Positions 20,196 to 29,599 are shown, counted from the stretch's first letter. The stretch: DNA of 29,599 bases from Porogramme epimiltina (GCA_900155495.1 FTLJ01000137.1:1-29599); one strand, 5' to 3'. The notes: generated from the sequence alone by a model not told the origin. Numbers and translations are program-made.

Positions 20196-20710
20196 ATGGT
20201 GCGTCTGCTGCGCCGTGTATGGAGCACACAGCGCGAGTGCTGAGGAATCCGCGCGCAGGCTGCCCAGGCGACGTTCAAGAGCATCAAGGCGGTCATCCCC
20301 CTCTTCGACCGCGTCCTCGTCCAGCGTTTCAAGGCTGAGACGGTACGTCCCTTCTCGCCCTTGCGGCTCGCTCTCGTGCACACGGGCCATTTGCTGACGC
20401 GGATGTTCAGAAAACCGCGACGGGCATCATCCTCCCCTCCTCGTCGGCGAACGCGCCTCTTCCCGAGGCTACCGTCGTCGCTGTCGGTCCTGGTGCGCGC
20501 GACAAGGACGGCAACGTCACCCCCATGAGCGTCAAGGCGGGCGACCGCGTCCTCCTCCCTGGCTACGGCGGCGCGCCGATCAAGGTCGGCGACGAGGTGC
20601 GTGACGCGTTCCGGGCGGCGATGTGCTGGCGTTCGGTGCGCTGACGCGTGTCCTTGCAGGAGTACTTTATGTTCCGGGACCAGGAGATCCTCGCGAAGAT
20701 CCAGGAGTGA
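20196..20710 (+). CDS. HSP10: Mitochondrial 10-kDa chaperonin (Cpn10/Hsp10, GroES family)
   Basis: Four coding exons: 20196-20198, 20259-20342, 20411-20596 and 20660-20710, giving 107 residues. The first coding exon is only the ATG, followed at once by a GTGCGT donor; the frame then continues as AAQATFKSIK. A nearby CAG at 20265 could serve instead and would drop two residues. Hsp10 forms the heptameric lid of mitochondrial Hsp60 and is needed for protein folding in the matrix. Diagnostic blocks are PLFDRVLVQRF at the start, the mobile loop near KTATGIILPSSSAN, VVAVGPGARDKDGN, VKAGDRVLLPGYGG and the end YFMFRDQEILAKIQE. Length is normal for the family and there is no separate targeting peptide, which is typical. 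A heat shock element lies upstream. Confidence 0.95.
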
Positions 20711-20999
20711 GCGTGGGGAGGGGTGTTTTAGAGGGGCGAGAGGAGTGCGAGAGGCTGGGGTGGCGAGGGCGGCATTGCGAAGGCCGCGATACAAAAGTTC
20801 GCTATCACTTGCATCATATCCTCGTGCTAATCATCGTGTTTTGCGCCGCATTTGTGCTACTCCATTTCATCGCATTTCTTAATGGTGCATCCCTGCTCAG
20901 ACGTTACCTTATTCCTCGGCGCGTGGACAGGCCGACCCGTCCGTGGGTTACGCCCGGGCTTGAAGACAACGACACGTATGGCACTCTCCGCATCGGTTA
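20711..20999. other. Short convergent 3' region
   Basis: The Hsp10 gene (plus) and BTB-E (minus) end facing each other 289 bp apart. Only 3' UTR sequence is expected, and nothing else is visible. Confidence 0.6.
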
Positions 21000-22018
21000 T
21001 CAAACGTCGCTGGGGACAACCATTGTTACGCTTGCATCTAGCTGAAAATACACTGCAAGCTCTACCCAGATCAGTCGCTTGTCCTTCTCTATCCGAGTCC
21101 ACATTGCTTCTTGGCATTCACTACACATCCCCGCCGCCTCCAAGGATCCTCGTGCACTGTCAGAGCGGCGCAGAGGGTTTGTACCCACTTCTTCCTCGAT
21201 ATCGTAGATGTATCGAATGGTGGTGGCGGCCATTGCGCATTGCCGGCCGAATCCGCATTCCGGGGTGAAGGGGTACAGAGCAGGCGCGACCTGTATGGAA
21301 ATGCGGAGCAGGCGCTCACGCACGGAGAGACAGAGCTCCACGTCGTACGGGGAGAGAGTGATGAGCTGCCCTTCTTCGTCCGTTGAGGAGTTGGGCCTGG
21401 CGCCGCGGAGGAGGACGGCGAATGGAAACTGACAGCAGTGGAAGAGCGCAGCCGGGAGGAGGTTGTGCTTCCCGGTAAGCCGGGCGAGAGCAACGGTTTC
21501 AATCGTCTCAGTGTAGAAGGGTGGTTCGCAGGAGAACGTAAAGCGGGGCTGTCGGGTGCCTGCCTGGAGCTCCCGGAAGATGGTGAAGTCGGTGGTGTAG
21601 TAGGAAGAGAGGATGGAGGCGGCCACATCGACTAGCGCGGGGATGTCGTATTTATGCCCTAGGCGCACGAGGGCAGACAGCGCGGAGAAGGAGACGCGTT
21701 CAGAGCTCTCAGGACCCGGGGGAAATCTGCAGGTTGGGTCAGCGGCTGGACGGTCGCCAGGGGACGTACATACACTGACCTGCGACCGTCATAGAGCGCG
21801 AAGAGGAGGTGGGCCATGTCTTCCGGTTCGTCCGGAACGTGGACTACGGGGCAGTTCTCGACACGTTCTGCCTCTTCGGGTTGCGGAACCGAGAAGAGAT
21901 CATCGAAGACAGAGGAGTGTCGCGAGAGCACGGACATGTGCACCTTGAATCCCGTCGACTTGCTCGCTATTAGGACGACACTCCCATCTTTGAACCAGAA
22001 GGTCGAATGTCTTTCCAT
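21000..22018 (-). CDS. BTB/POZ protein with C-terminal Cys4 signature, divergent (BTB-E)
   Basis: Exons on the minus strand: 22018-21780 and 21726-21000; the 53-bp intron (GTCAGT...GCAG) splits an Arg codon at the family site. The product is 321 residues. The ATG at 22018 leaves a lead of only about five residues before the BTB domain (HSTFWFKDGSVVLIAS, then GFKVHMSVLSRHSSVF). The reading frame upstream is open for a few codons but has no ATG. The second half has LVRLGHKYDIPALV, then TIETVALARLTGKHNLLP. The RADGT motif of its relatives is replaced by an insert-containing stretch around RPNSSTDEEG. The cysteines remain: C237-x5-C243 and C281-x2-C284, with Trp 16 residues later. It is the most diverged of the six paralogues and lies head-to-head with a tRNA gene. 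Confidence 0.88.
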
Positions 22019-22138
22019 TTGCGTTGGGGGATCAATGAAGTGTGAGATCAAAAATTGCCCAAGTGCGGCGAAGCCTGGAAGTGGCGAAGTTACCCAGCCA
22101 AAACAGCATAAATGTCCACAGTGGCCGAACTCTATCGA

Positions 22139-22210
22139 TCCGATATGGTGTAGTGGCTAACATTATCGCCTCTCACGCGATAGCCCGGGGTTCGATTCCC
22201 CGTGTCGGAA
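22139..22210 (+). tRNA. trnE-CUC: tRNA-Glu (anticodon CTC)
   Basis: A complete 72-nt cloverleaf without intron. The acceptor stem TCCGATA pairs with TGTCGGA (one G-U), and A is the discriminator base. The anticodon stem ATCGC/GCGAT holds the loop CTCTCAC, giving anticodon CTC, which reads GAG (Glu). The T-arm is CGGGG-TTCGATT-CCCCG, containing the B box GGTTCGATTCC; the D-arm contains TGGTGTAGTGG as the A box. TTTT follows one base later. CCA is not encoded, as expected for a nuclear gene. The gene starts 120 bp upstream of the BTB-E ATG, in divergent orientation. Confidence 0.96.
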
Positions 22211-22211
22211 T

Positions 22212-22216
22212 GTTTT
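22212..22216 (+). terminator. RNA polymerase III terminator of tRNA-Glu
   Basis: A GTTTT run begins two bases after the discriminator base. Four or more T residues is the normal Pol III stop signal. Confidence 0.7.
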
Positions 22217-22929
22217 GCTGGAATGGATAGCGCAGTCTCAAGTCTGCGTTTACTAAGACTTACTAACGTTTATTATGCATGACATCGGGTATGAAAACAG
22301 AGTATCGTACGGCACGCCAAGGTTTCACCAGTTATGAAACGGAGAGGGAACGAACTGGACCACTTGTTGCGCCATTCTAGACCGATTTTACGTCTGAACA
22401 GGTCTAATTTTGAAAACGCCGAGCCGTCACAGCAGCTGTAAGCGTCGAGGATTGAGAGGAGAAGAGGCCGGCAGCGTCCAGGAGAACTCTAGTGGCACTG
22501 CGCACCGGAGTAGCATAAGTCATCGTGTAGACCAGAAGACTACAAGAAGGTGGACGGCGATTGTCGCTGACTGGGGGGCGGTGGAGAAACAGAATAGGCT
22601 CCACGTGCGGGAAGGGGATTGGTGAAGGTTGAGCCCGACGAGCGGAAGCGTGACCTGGATCTGACTGAGCGTGCTCAATCGAGTTCCGCCTCCGCCGCGT
22701 TTTCCTCCCCGGGGCCCTGCTCGACAAACCGTCATCATAAACCCCTCCTACGACCGTCAGGCTATGTCGCGCTGACCCGGTCCCCCCCTCCACCCACCGT
22801 CCTCCGGCTGCTCCAACGCCTCTTCCTGTCGGCTTCATCCCGCCTTTTCCGCGCTTCTAGCTCCTATATCATCTGCTCAGCGCGAACAGGCCTCCGACTT
22901 TCTCTCCGCACGCCCGGCCCTCGCCCACA
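22217..22929. other. Region between tRNA-Glu and the MFS gene
   Basis: No gene is seen. The last 150 bp are pyrimidine-rich, and a weak TATA-like CTATATCA at about 22864 is a candidate core promoter for the MFS gene at 22930. Confidence 0.55.
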
Positions 22930-25074
22930 ATGTCGCGCTCCACGTCGGCGACTCCAGTTCCGCCGCAGACAGAGTCAGAGCCCGCCATGGTCCAGTCCGT
23001 CGTAGAAAAGAGCGCGCCGCACGAACGGTCCATGGCCAGGAACATCATTCTTATTGCAACCGTGACGCTCGCCCAGATCCTCACCGTATGCGCGCCTCCC
23101 ACCCCTCTTTCCCCCCTCTCTCACCCTCCTCCTTCCTAGGTCGCCAACATCTCCGTCATCTCCATCTCGCTCCCGACAATAGGCAAAAGCCTCGACATCA
23201 CAGAGGCAAAGCTACAGTGGCTGGTCTCCGCCTTCTCGCTCAGCTCAGTCCGTATTCTCCTCGCGTTTTCCTCGTGCTTATGCTCACGCATCTTGCCCTA
23301 GGGATGCCTTCTCCTCTTCCTTGGTCGCGCGGCGGATCTCTATGGACGGAAGCGCGCCTTCATTGCCGGGTGTGCATGCATGGGAATCTTCGGACTCGGA
23401 TGCGGCTTCGCCCAAAGTGAGTGCATTCACTGTTAACCTTTTCGCGGCCCTGTATACCCACACGCCACAAGATGAGATCACCATCGACATCCTCCGAGGT
23501 CTCCAAGGTATCGGTCCCGCAGCCGCCATCCCTGCCGCTCTCGGGATCCTCGCCCACACGTTCCCACCGTCGCACTTCCGGTCTATTGCGTTCGCCACCT
23601 TCGCTGCTGGAGCACCTGTCGGCGGAGCGGTCGGAAACATCATTGGAGGCGTCTTCACCCAAGTCACAAAGTGAGTTACCCTTCTGATCGGCTCTCTGCT
23701 TGCGTCTCATGCCTTTCAGGGAGACGTGGAGGTCGACATTTTGGTTCCTTACCGGGCTTAGCTTCCTTTGCTGCGTGGGTGCCGCCATTTCCATCGACCC
23801 CGATGAGCCCTACGAGCTCGCCGACCGGTGCGTTGCTTGTACAGGCCCCCCGTTTCCTCAGACTAATGCCTCCCTCGATGCAGTCGTCTGGACTGGATCG
23901 GCGCGTTCCTTATTACCGCTGGCCTGACCCTCATCATCTTTGTCCTAAGTGACGGCAGTATTGCGCCCAATGGCTGGAAGACCGGCTGTACGTCGCTCTC
24001 GTTCCCCGGATTGAGCTCGTGCTGACGCTATTCCTTCCGTAGACATCATCGCGCTCCTTGTCGTTGGTGTCTTCCTTGTCGCGCTCTTTGTTGCATGGGA
24101 GCGCTACCTCGAGAACGTCCACACGGACCCCGCGCAAGACTCTCAGCGGTGGTGGACGCCGCCCCCGCTCATGCCGGTCTCGATCTGGACCCGCGCGCGC
24201 GGGAAGCTGGCTGCGCTTTTTGCTATCACGTTCCTTGAGTGGTGCTCGTTCAATGTGTTCACGTTCTGGGTGCAGGTGCGTGCAGGCGTTCTCGTCGCGA
24301 GGTTTGCCGGGTCTGACGTGATGTGCGGCAGTTGTACTACCAGGACTTCATTGGTCTCAGCCCGATCTTGACCATGGTGCGGCTCTTGCCAATGTTCGTC
24401 ACCGGCGTCACCTGCAACGTGATCATCGCTCTTGTTGTGGGTCATGTTCCCCTCGTCATTCTCATCGGTATGTCTCTTTGCGCTCGTGCACATGCTGCTT
24501 CGTTGACGGTGTTTCTCCCCTAGTCATTGGCACTCTCTTGACCGGTGTCTCGAACCTGCTCTTTGCGCTCATCAACCCTGCCGCGACGTACTGGGCCTTC
24601 GGTTTCCCCGCGGCGATCCTGACCGTGTTCGGCGCCGACTTCGTGTTCGCCACTGGCACGCTCTTTACGGCTAAAGTCTGCCTCCCCCACGAGCAGTCGC
24701 TCGGTGGTGCGGTCTTCCAGACAGTCACTCAGATCGGCACTGCGTTCGGTCTTGCGATCTCGACCGTCGTGTTCAACACACAGATCGCAAAGGCCGGAGG
24801 CAGCGATCCATCGGGCGCGGACGTGTCCCGCGACGACCAACTTGTCGCATATAAGGATGCGATGTGGACCGGGTTCGCGTTCGGCGCGTTTGGTGAGTAC
24901 AAATGTCGAGTAATGGAAGCGGACGAGGAGCTAATTGCGGCGGTCATGTGTGTAGGTGCCCTGATTGCGTTCTTGTTCCTTCGCGGTGTCGGCATTGTGG
25001 GTCACCGGAAGGAGCCATCTCCGCCGAGAGACTCAGAGAGCAATACGACGGTGAATGAGGAAGAGAAGCGCTGA
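22930..25074 (+). CDS. MFS transporter, DHA2-like (drug:H+ antiporter type)
   Basis: Ten exons: 22930-23085, 23140-23247, 23302-23416, 23472-23670, 23720-23827, 23884-23987, 24043-24275, 24332-24467, 24524-24892 and 24956-25074. Nine introns are 49-63 bp and the product is 548 residues. A hydrophilic lead of about 40 residues precedes the first helix. Family marks are LPTIGKSLDITEAKLQW, VSAFSLSSGCLLLFLGRAAD with LYGRKR (motif A of MFS antiporters), ILRGLQGIGPAAAIPAALG and FAAGAPVGGAVGN. Later blocks include DWIGAFLITAGL, FLEWCSFNVFTFWVQLYYQ and AKVCLPHEQSLGGAVFQ. Length and blocks fit 14-helix DHA2 transporters, the group of yeast Atr1 and YOR378W. Substrates in this group include toxic compounds and borate; the substrate here cannot be told. 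The acceptor of intron 3 is AAG, required by frame. Confidence 0.92.
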
Positions 25075-26103
25075 TTGGTGACGAGACATCCCAGGTGACC
25101 TGGTACTACCGGCTGTTTAGGCTCCTTCTGCCTGTTGCGCTATTTCTGATCGAGTGACGCGTTTTATGACCATACTATCTGACGTTTATTTACCTTGGTT
25201 CTCATACATAGACACATTGCATATTCAAACCCCTTGCACACAAGTTTGGACTAATCATGCCTAGACGTCCGTCCACGTAACGACACCATAAAAGCATACC
25301 TTTTACTTGTACTGAATAATGGGGTAGTAATGACCATGTCATAATATCATTCCACGGTTTGACAGCTACTGCTTCCGCCGGCAAGCTCTCGGACGTTGAG
25401 TGGGTACCATGAGGCTCACACGAGCTTCAAGGGTACGCCGCTCTGCCCACCCTACCTTTCCTCTTATGCTCGTCATGGGCCATTGAGCTCGCTACAAATA
25501 CCTCTGGGATCTAGCTACTCGTGGAAACGAAGCCCTCGTTACTCGGTCTGCAAGGTTCCACAACGACGCTGGCTGACGTTCATGTGGTACGGTCTCCATT
25601 CAATCGACCTGAGACACGGAAGGAGGACGTCTGCGGTTTGTAATACGATTGCAGCAGAGCGTGTTTAACCCGTCTTTACCCGCAGTGCTTATGTGCACGT
25701 GCCAGCTGCGCGACAGCCCGGAGCGGAAACGCAAATCGCGTTCAAAGACCTTAACGTTGACCCGGAAGCTGAACGCCTGGAGCCTCGTAATTCTAGGGAA
25801 ACTTAGTCGACGTCTAGGTGAACCGCGTCCACGCAACCACGACTCCTCGCATGCGAAACCTTTTGCCTTCGCAGCGTCACCGGGCGCGAGTGCGCTATGC
25901 CACTCTGGGCGTAAGATGATGTTCTACACTCCTTGTGTTCGCCTATATGAATTGCCTCAACGATGTAGATAAGTGCTCTGTACCCGAAAGAGTCCCATGA
26001 AGGATGCTGGTATATACGTGCGAGTTTCGTGGGTGTAGTAACGAAATTGGCAAAACAGTGTGGAATTAGATGAACCTAAAAGACAGTTGACGCTTCCAAA
26101 ATG
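25075..26103. other. Convergent intergenic region, MFS to BTB-F
   Basis: About 1 kb between two genes that end toward each other. It is less GC-rich than the coding DNA around it, especially 25140-25380. Open frames on both strands at 25396-25972 have no domain. I see no RNA gene and no recognisable transposon end. Confidence 0.5.
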
Positions 26104-27146
26104 TCACGCTTCATCCTCGTTCCAACCCTCCACCTCCCGCATACCCAGATTCGCTGGGAGGTTCACCCAAACTCCCCGCTGATGCTCACGTAGGCCTGCC
26201 ACTAGTTTCTCCCCGCACAAAGTGCACAGGCGTCCCTGCTGGAGAGAGGTGTTTGTGACGGTGACGAAGAACGAGCTGAGCGGGTCGCCGCGCAGCCACG
26301 GTGGCGGGTCGTTGCGCACCGCCAGGAACAGCGCGCGCATCCACTTGCGGCACGCGTGCGGGTTGCCGCACGCAGTCGCAGGCTGTGCGGACGGCGCGAG
26401 CGCAACGAGGATATCTTCGTGTGAGAGGGCATTTTGCCCGCGGAGACACCGTTCGAGGTCTTCTGGGCCCAGGGATTCGGGCGTGCCATCGGCGCGGGGT
26501 GCGCCGAAGACGAGATAGTGCGGGTCTAGCTGGCAGCATTGGTAGAGCGCAGCGGGGAGCATTTCGAGGCGGCCGAGGGTGTGGAAAAGGTTGAGAGCCT
26601 CGATGGCGTTCGAGAGGCTGACGGAGAAGGGGGACCGCTCGAAGCCGTCGTTACGAGCCCATACGTCGAAGCGGGAGGTGAACGTCTGTTTGAGTCTGCG
26701 GACAGTCGCTTCGAGCAGTTCGTCAAGCTCGTATTTGTGACTGAGACGAGCAATGGCCGCAAGTACGGAGAACTCGGCAACGTTGTCTGGGTTAAAATAG
26801 CTATGACAGCGATGAAACGACGCGGTCGGGTCAAACATTGATCAAGAACGTAGATGTGAACAGCCGCTGACCTTACTCCGCCATAGATGACGCGTAGCAA
26901 TTCCCGAAAGTCAAAACTTGTATCGGATACGTGGACAACAGGGCAATTGTCACACAGGTCGACGACTCCGCCGGAGACTGGTGGCTGGGGAATGGTAAAC
27001 AAATCGCGGAATACGTCGGAATGTCGGGATAGAAGGCTCTTGTGTACTCGGAATGCTGTGTTCTGTGCGACGACAACCACGTTTCCGTCGTCAAGCCAAA
27101 CTTGTGCGTCTTTTTCCACAGCTTGATGGGGAAGGTTTGTGGCCAT
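26104..27146 (-). CDS. BTB/POZ protein with C-terminal Cys4 signature (BTB-F)
   Basis: Exons on the minus strand: 27146-26872 and 26800-26104; the 71-bp intron (GTCAGC...ATAG) splits a Ser codon at the shared family site. An apparent earlier GTAAGG donor three codons upstream would break the frame. The product is 323 residues. The BTB domain (about 14-91) starts DAQVWLDDGNVVVVAQ and contains AFRVHKSLLSRHSDVF and DTSFDFRELLRVIYGG. The second exon gives FSVLAAIARLSHKYELDELL, AIEALNLFHTLGRLEMLP, RADGTPESLGPEDLERCL, then C236-x5-C242, C284-x2-C287 and Trp 16 residues on, and ends in an acidic tail. In block order and motif quality it is closer to BTB-C and BTB-D than to its nearest neighbour BTB-E. 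Confidence 0.9.
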
Positions 27147-28497
27147 TGGGAGCGCTACTAGTGGCCTCTACGGCCCCTGGAATTCCTATATGTGGCGTTA
27201 GGTGGCGCGATCGTCGCGGGTCGAGGAGGATACGTACGTTGTGAGGTGGAAAGGAGGCTTTGCGCAGCATCTGACCACAGAGCGATGATAAGTAGAGATG
27301 TGATGTTCGAGGGCAGGCATGATCATCGCACGCTCATGTGCTGTTCCTGAAACGTTGACTTTGCGCGTGAGTTTTACAGGTCCCGTGAAGCTGGAGAGGA
27401 ACGCATCTGAAAGATGAGTATGTTCCGATAAGGCCCGATTGTTCTCGACAGCGTCTATGGCATCCTCGTTGATCATGTACCCGCGTCAAGTCACAGACTC
27501 AATGGGACGCAGATAGATCACGAGGGCTGGCTTAACTTACTTTACTAGTCAACCAAGTAACGTCTATGCTTGAATGGTCAGGAACCACATCTTCATCCGG
27601 AAACAAGCTGCGGGGACGTTGTCACCTGTGCGGCGGAGTTCTGCTATCCGCCGGACTCTTGATCTGCGTCAGTATACTTGGATTATGCCAGCTTGAAGGC
27701 GCGTGCCCCAAGTTGTTCTTGCACCGCCTGCATCCGTGTTCTGCGCTGCGCTGCTCTTTAGTCCGCACGGGCGCTCGGCGTACTTTGTTGTTTCGCTCAG
27801 AGTGGGGGCGATACGTGGTCATGGACCGCTCTTCGGCTTGGTTTTGAGTAGACAACGATACTCGTTTGCGGGTTAGGGGGTGTTTGAGCGGGGTGAGCGG
27901 GCGTGATGCTCCTACCTGCAGCACAGTCTTTTACGTGGACAGTCCCGCATACGACAGAGCGCCAGGCGAGGGTTGCACGAGTCGTCGGGTGCTCGCAGAA
28001 GCCTGGCTGCGTCATCGGTGATCGCGGGTGAAGTGGGCGAAGCGCTGCAGTGTATTGCACGCTTCATATTTAACTTGAAGCGAGGCTACGCGCGTTGCCC
28101 GCAGGCTGTCGATCGAGACGCGCGCGGGCACAGGGGGAGCGCAGACGCTCCGTAAAGATTGCTGTGGGTGACCAAACGCAGTCCGAGGAGGAGGCGGTGG
28201 AGGAAGACAAAAGGCGGGGACGGGCGCGGGTGGGGCGCAGGAAGCGCGTCGTGGGAAAGTTGGCTCGCGGTGCCAAGACTGGCGGTCGGCTTCCTCACAC
28301 CCGCCATCGCGCCCTCCTTCTCCCCCTCCCCGCCCCCGCCCCTCCTCCCTCCTCACCCATTCCCTCCTCTACCCCTCCCCAAGACCCGCCGCGCGCTTCT
28401 CCTTCTCTCTGCTGGCTGGTCTGGTCCAACTCCACGATCCTCGTCTCCGACACCACACGATCTTGTTCCCGCCCGGTACCATAGCTACCGCCCCGAC
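27147..28497. other. Divergent promoter region, BTB-F and Tvp38-like gene
   Basis: No gene is supported. On the left, a minus-strand TATAGG at 27190-27185 sits about 40 bp before the BTB-F ATG, probably too close for a standard TATA box. On the right, 28311-28380 is an almost pure C/T run (with two or three purine breaks) upstream of the Tvp38-like gene, typical of promoters of constitutive basidiomycete genes. The open frame from 28159 only extends the Tvp38 frame upstream through this tract. Confidence 0.55.
28311..28380 (+). promoter_or_regulatory. Pyrimidine tract in the Tvp38-like promoter
   Basis: About 70 bp of nearly unbroken C and T on the plus strand, 120-190 bp before the ATG at 28498. 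CT tracts mark transcription start regions in many filamentous fungi; a start site near 28400-28450 is inferred. Confidence 0.45.
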
Positions 28498-29599
28498 ATG
28501 TCTTCACCGTACCCGGCGTACGCACCCCAATCTCCGTCCTCCAACATCCCCTACTCCAACATCAACGCCACCCACACCAACTCCTATCCTCCCCATGGCC
28601 GCTTCGAGGCCAGTGCAACCTCGCTTGATAGCGACTCAAGCGGCGAGCGCGAACTCGAACGCGACAAGGGCCGACGCGGCCCCGCCCCTCAGTGGGGAGA
28701 CCAGGCCGCTGGTGCGAACATCCGCGCTGGGGTGGACGTCCGTGCTATCAACAGGACACCCAGTCCGACCCCTAGCGAGGCCAAGGAACTCGCAAAGACC
28801 AGTGTGTTCGACTGGGAGGCCATGATGAAGTGGAGCTATTGGTTTCGTCGTGAATGGGCATGTGCGTCGTCTTCTCTTTTCCCCCTTCTGCTAGGGCTGA
28901 TGAGCGGTCTGCACGTCTAGGGTACTACGTCGCGTTTATTATAGCCCTCGTCGGCGTCGCTCTCTTTACCATATACCACAAGCAAATCGTCGACTGGCTC
29001 AAGCCAGCAGCCGATTGGATGCACGAGTAAGCGTTTTTCTGTTTTCCGTTCGCTGCCAACCGGATCCTTTTCTTGCCCTACACGAAACTTTGGCTCAGCA
29101 CAAAGGCATCGGTGATCTTCGCCACCAGTGTCTTCTGTCGCGTGGTTTCCTTGAATGCGTAGCGCTGCATGGCCTCGTCTACCGACGTATCAATATGCTG
29201 TACTTACGAATTTCCGTTTCAGTCTCCCTTTTGGTTGGACGATCCCTATTGCTGTCCTCTTCGTCATTTCATTCCCTCCGGTGCGTCTGAATCTCGGCCG
29301 TCCTTCGCCGGCCGCCGTCATTAACAAGACTCTCGTTTCAGCTCTTCGGCCACGAGATCGTTGCCATCCTGTGTGGGCTCGTCTGGGGTCTTTGGCTTGG
29401 CTTTGCTATTGTAGCTGCAGGTACTTTCCTAGGAGAACTGGGCAACTTTTAGTACGTAGCGTTTCTCGTTCTACGCCCTCCTCGAGCGCTGATCGGGCCA
29501 CCCTCGCGAACCAACCGACGATCATTATAGCGCTTTCAAATGGTGCTGTTCTGCACGCGGCGAGAAACTGGAGAGAACCAAGTTGACCTATGGATGTCT
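28498..29599 (+). CDS. TVP38: Tvp38/VTT-domain (SNARE-associated Golgi) membrane protein, 3' end cut
   Basis: Five exons visible: 28498-28861, 28921-29026, 29223-29280, 29342-29451 and 29531 to the window edge. Introns are 59, 196, 61 and 79 bp; the 196-bp one is unusually long here. About 235 residues are visible and the C-terminus is missing. The first 115 residues are polar and Ser/Pro-rich, probably cytosolic. A first membrane helix follows (YYVAFIIALVGVALF), then a second (WTIPIAVLFVISFPP). The VTT/DedA core starts LFGHEIVAILCGLVWG, continues GFAIVAAGTFLGELGNF, and the cytosolic-loop block AFKWCCSARGEKLERTKLTY. Yeast Tvp38 is a Golgi vesicle membrane protein; related VTT proteins act as lipid scramblases. 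I start at 28498 because the sequence before it is the CT-rich leader. Confidence 0.9.

Noticed and set aside
1..29599. Mobile elements, rRNA or CRISPR arrays
   Set aside because: No transposase, reverse transcriptase or integrase motif, no rRNA similarity and no regular short repeat array was seen. CRISPR is not expected in a eukaryotic genome.

Overview
This window looks like nuclear DNA of a filamentous basidiomycete, most likely an Agaricomycete close to the Polyporales. That placement is inference from protein similarity as I remember it, not from a search. The supporting features are GC-rich DNA, genes split by many 50-80 bp GT-AG introns, a fungal MUB1/SamB-type MYND protein, DHA2-like and sugar-porter MFS proteins, a nuclear tRNA-Glu and small secreted cysteine-rich proteins. 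There is no bacterial operon structure. Exon boundaries below were worked out by hand from splice signals, frame and family conservation.

Layout from left to right: a 3'-truncated secreted protein (minus, 1-554); a 2.5 kb gene-poor stretch; four BTB/POZ paralogues in tandem on the plus strand (BTB-A 3086, BTB-B 4736 with a +1 frameshift, BTB-C 6416, BTB-D 8815); a secreted 12-cysteine protein (minus, 10498-11242); a sugar transporter (minus, 12866-14795); a MUB1/SamB homologue (plus, 16413-19552); mitochondrial co-chaperonin Hsp10 (plus, 20196-20710); BTB-E (minus, 21000-22018); tRNA-Glu(CUC) (plus, 22139-22210); a ten-exon MFS transporter (plus, 22930-25074); BTB-F (minus, 26104-27146); and the 5' part of a Tvp38/VTT-domain membrane protein (plus, 28498 to the right edge).

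The most notable content is the group of six BTB paralogues within 24 kb. All six share one phase-2 intron at the same place, just after the BTB domain, in an I/M-Y-x-G-P/V context. All also carry a C-terminal signature that I do not recognise as a named domain: C-x5/6-C-x37-41-C-x2-C-x15/16-W. It looks like a four-cysteine metal site. BTB-A and BTB-B are a recent tandem duplication of about 1.5 kb, with two patches of complete identity (61 and 104 bp) that suggest gene conversion. BTB-B has one extra base between its ATG and the BTB domain.

The other genes are mostly unrelated housekeeping, transport and secretion genes. One possible thread is ubiquitin biology: BTB proteins are classically CUL3 adaptors, and MUB1 is a ubiquitin-ligase partner in yeast. 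Shared location alone does not show that they act together.
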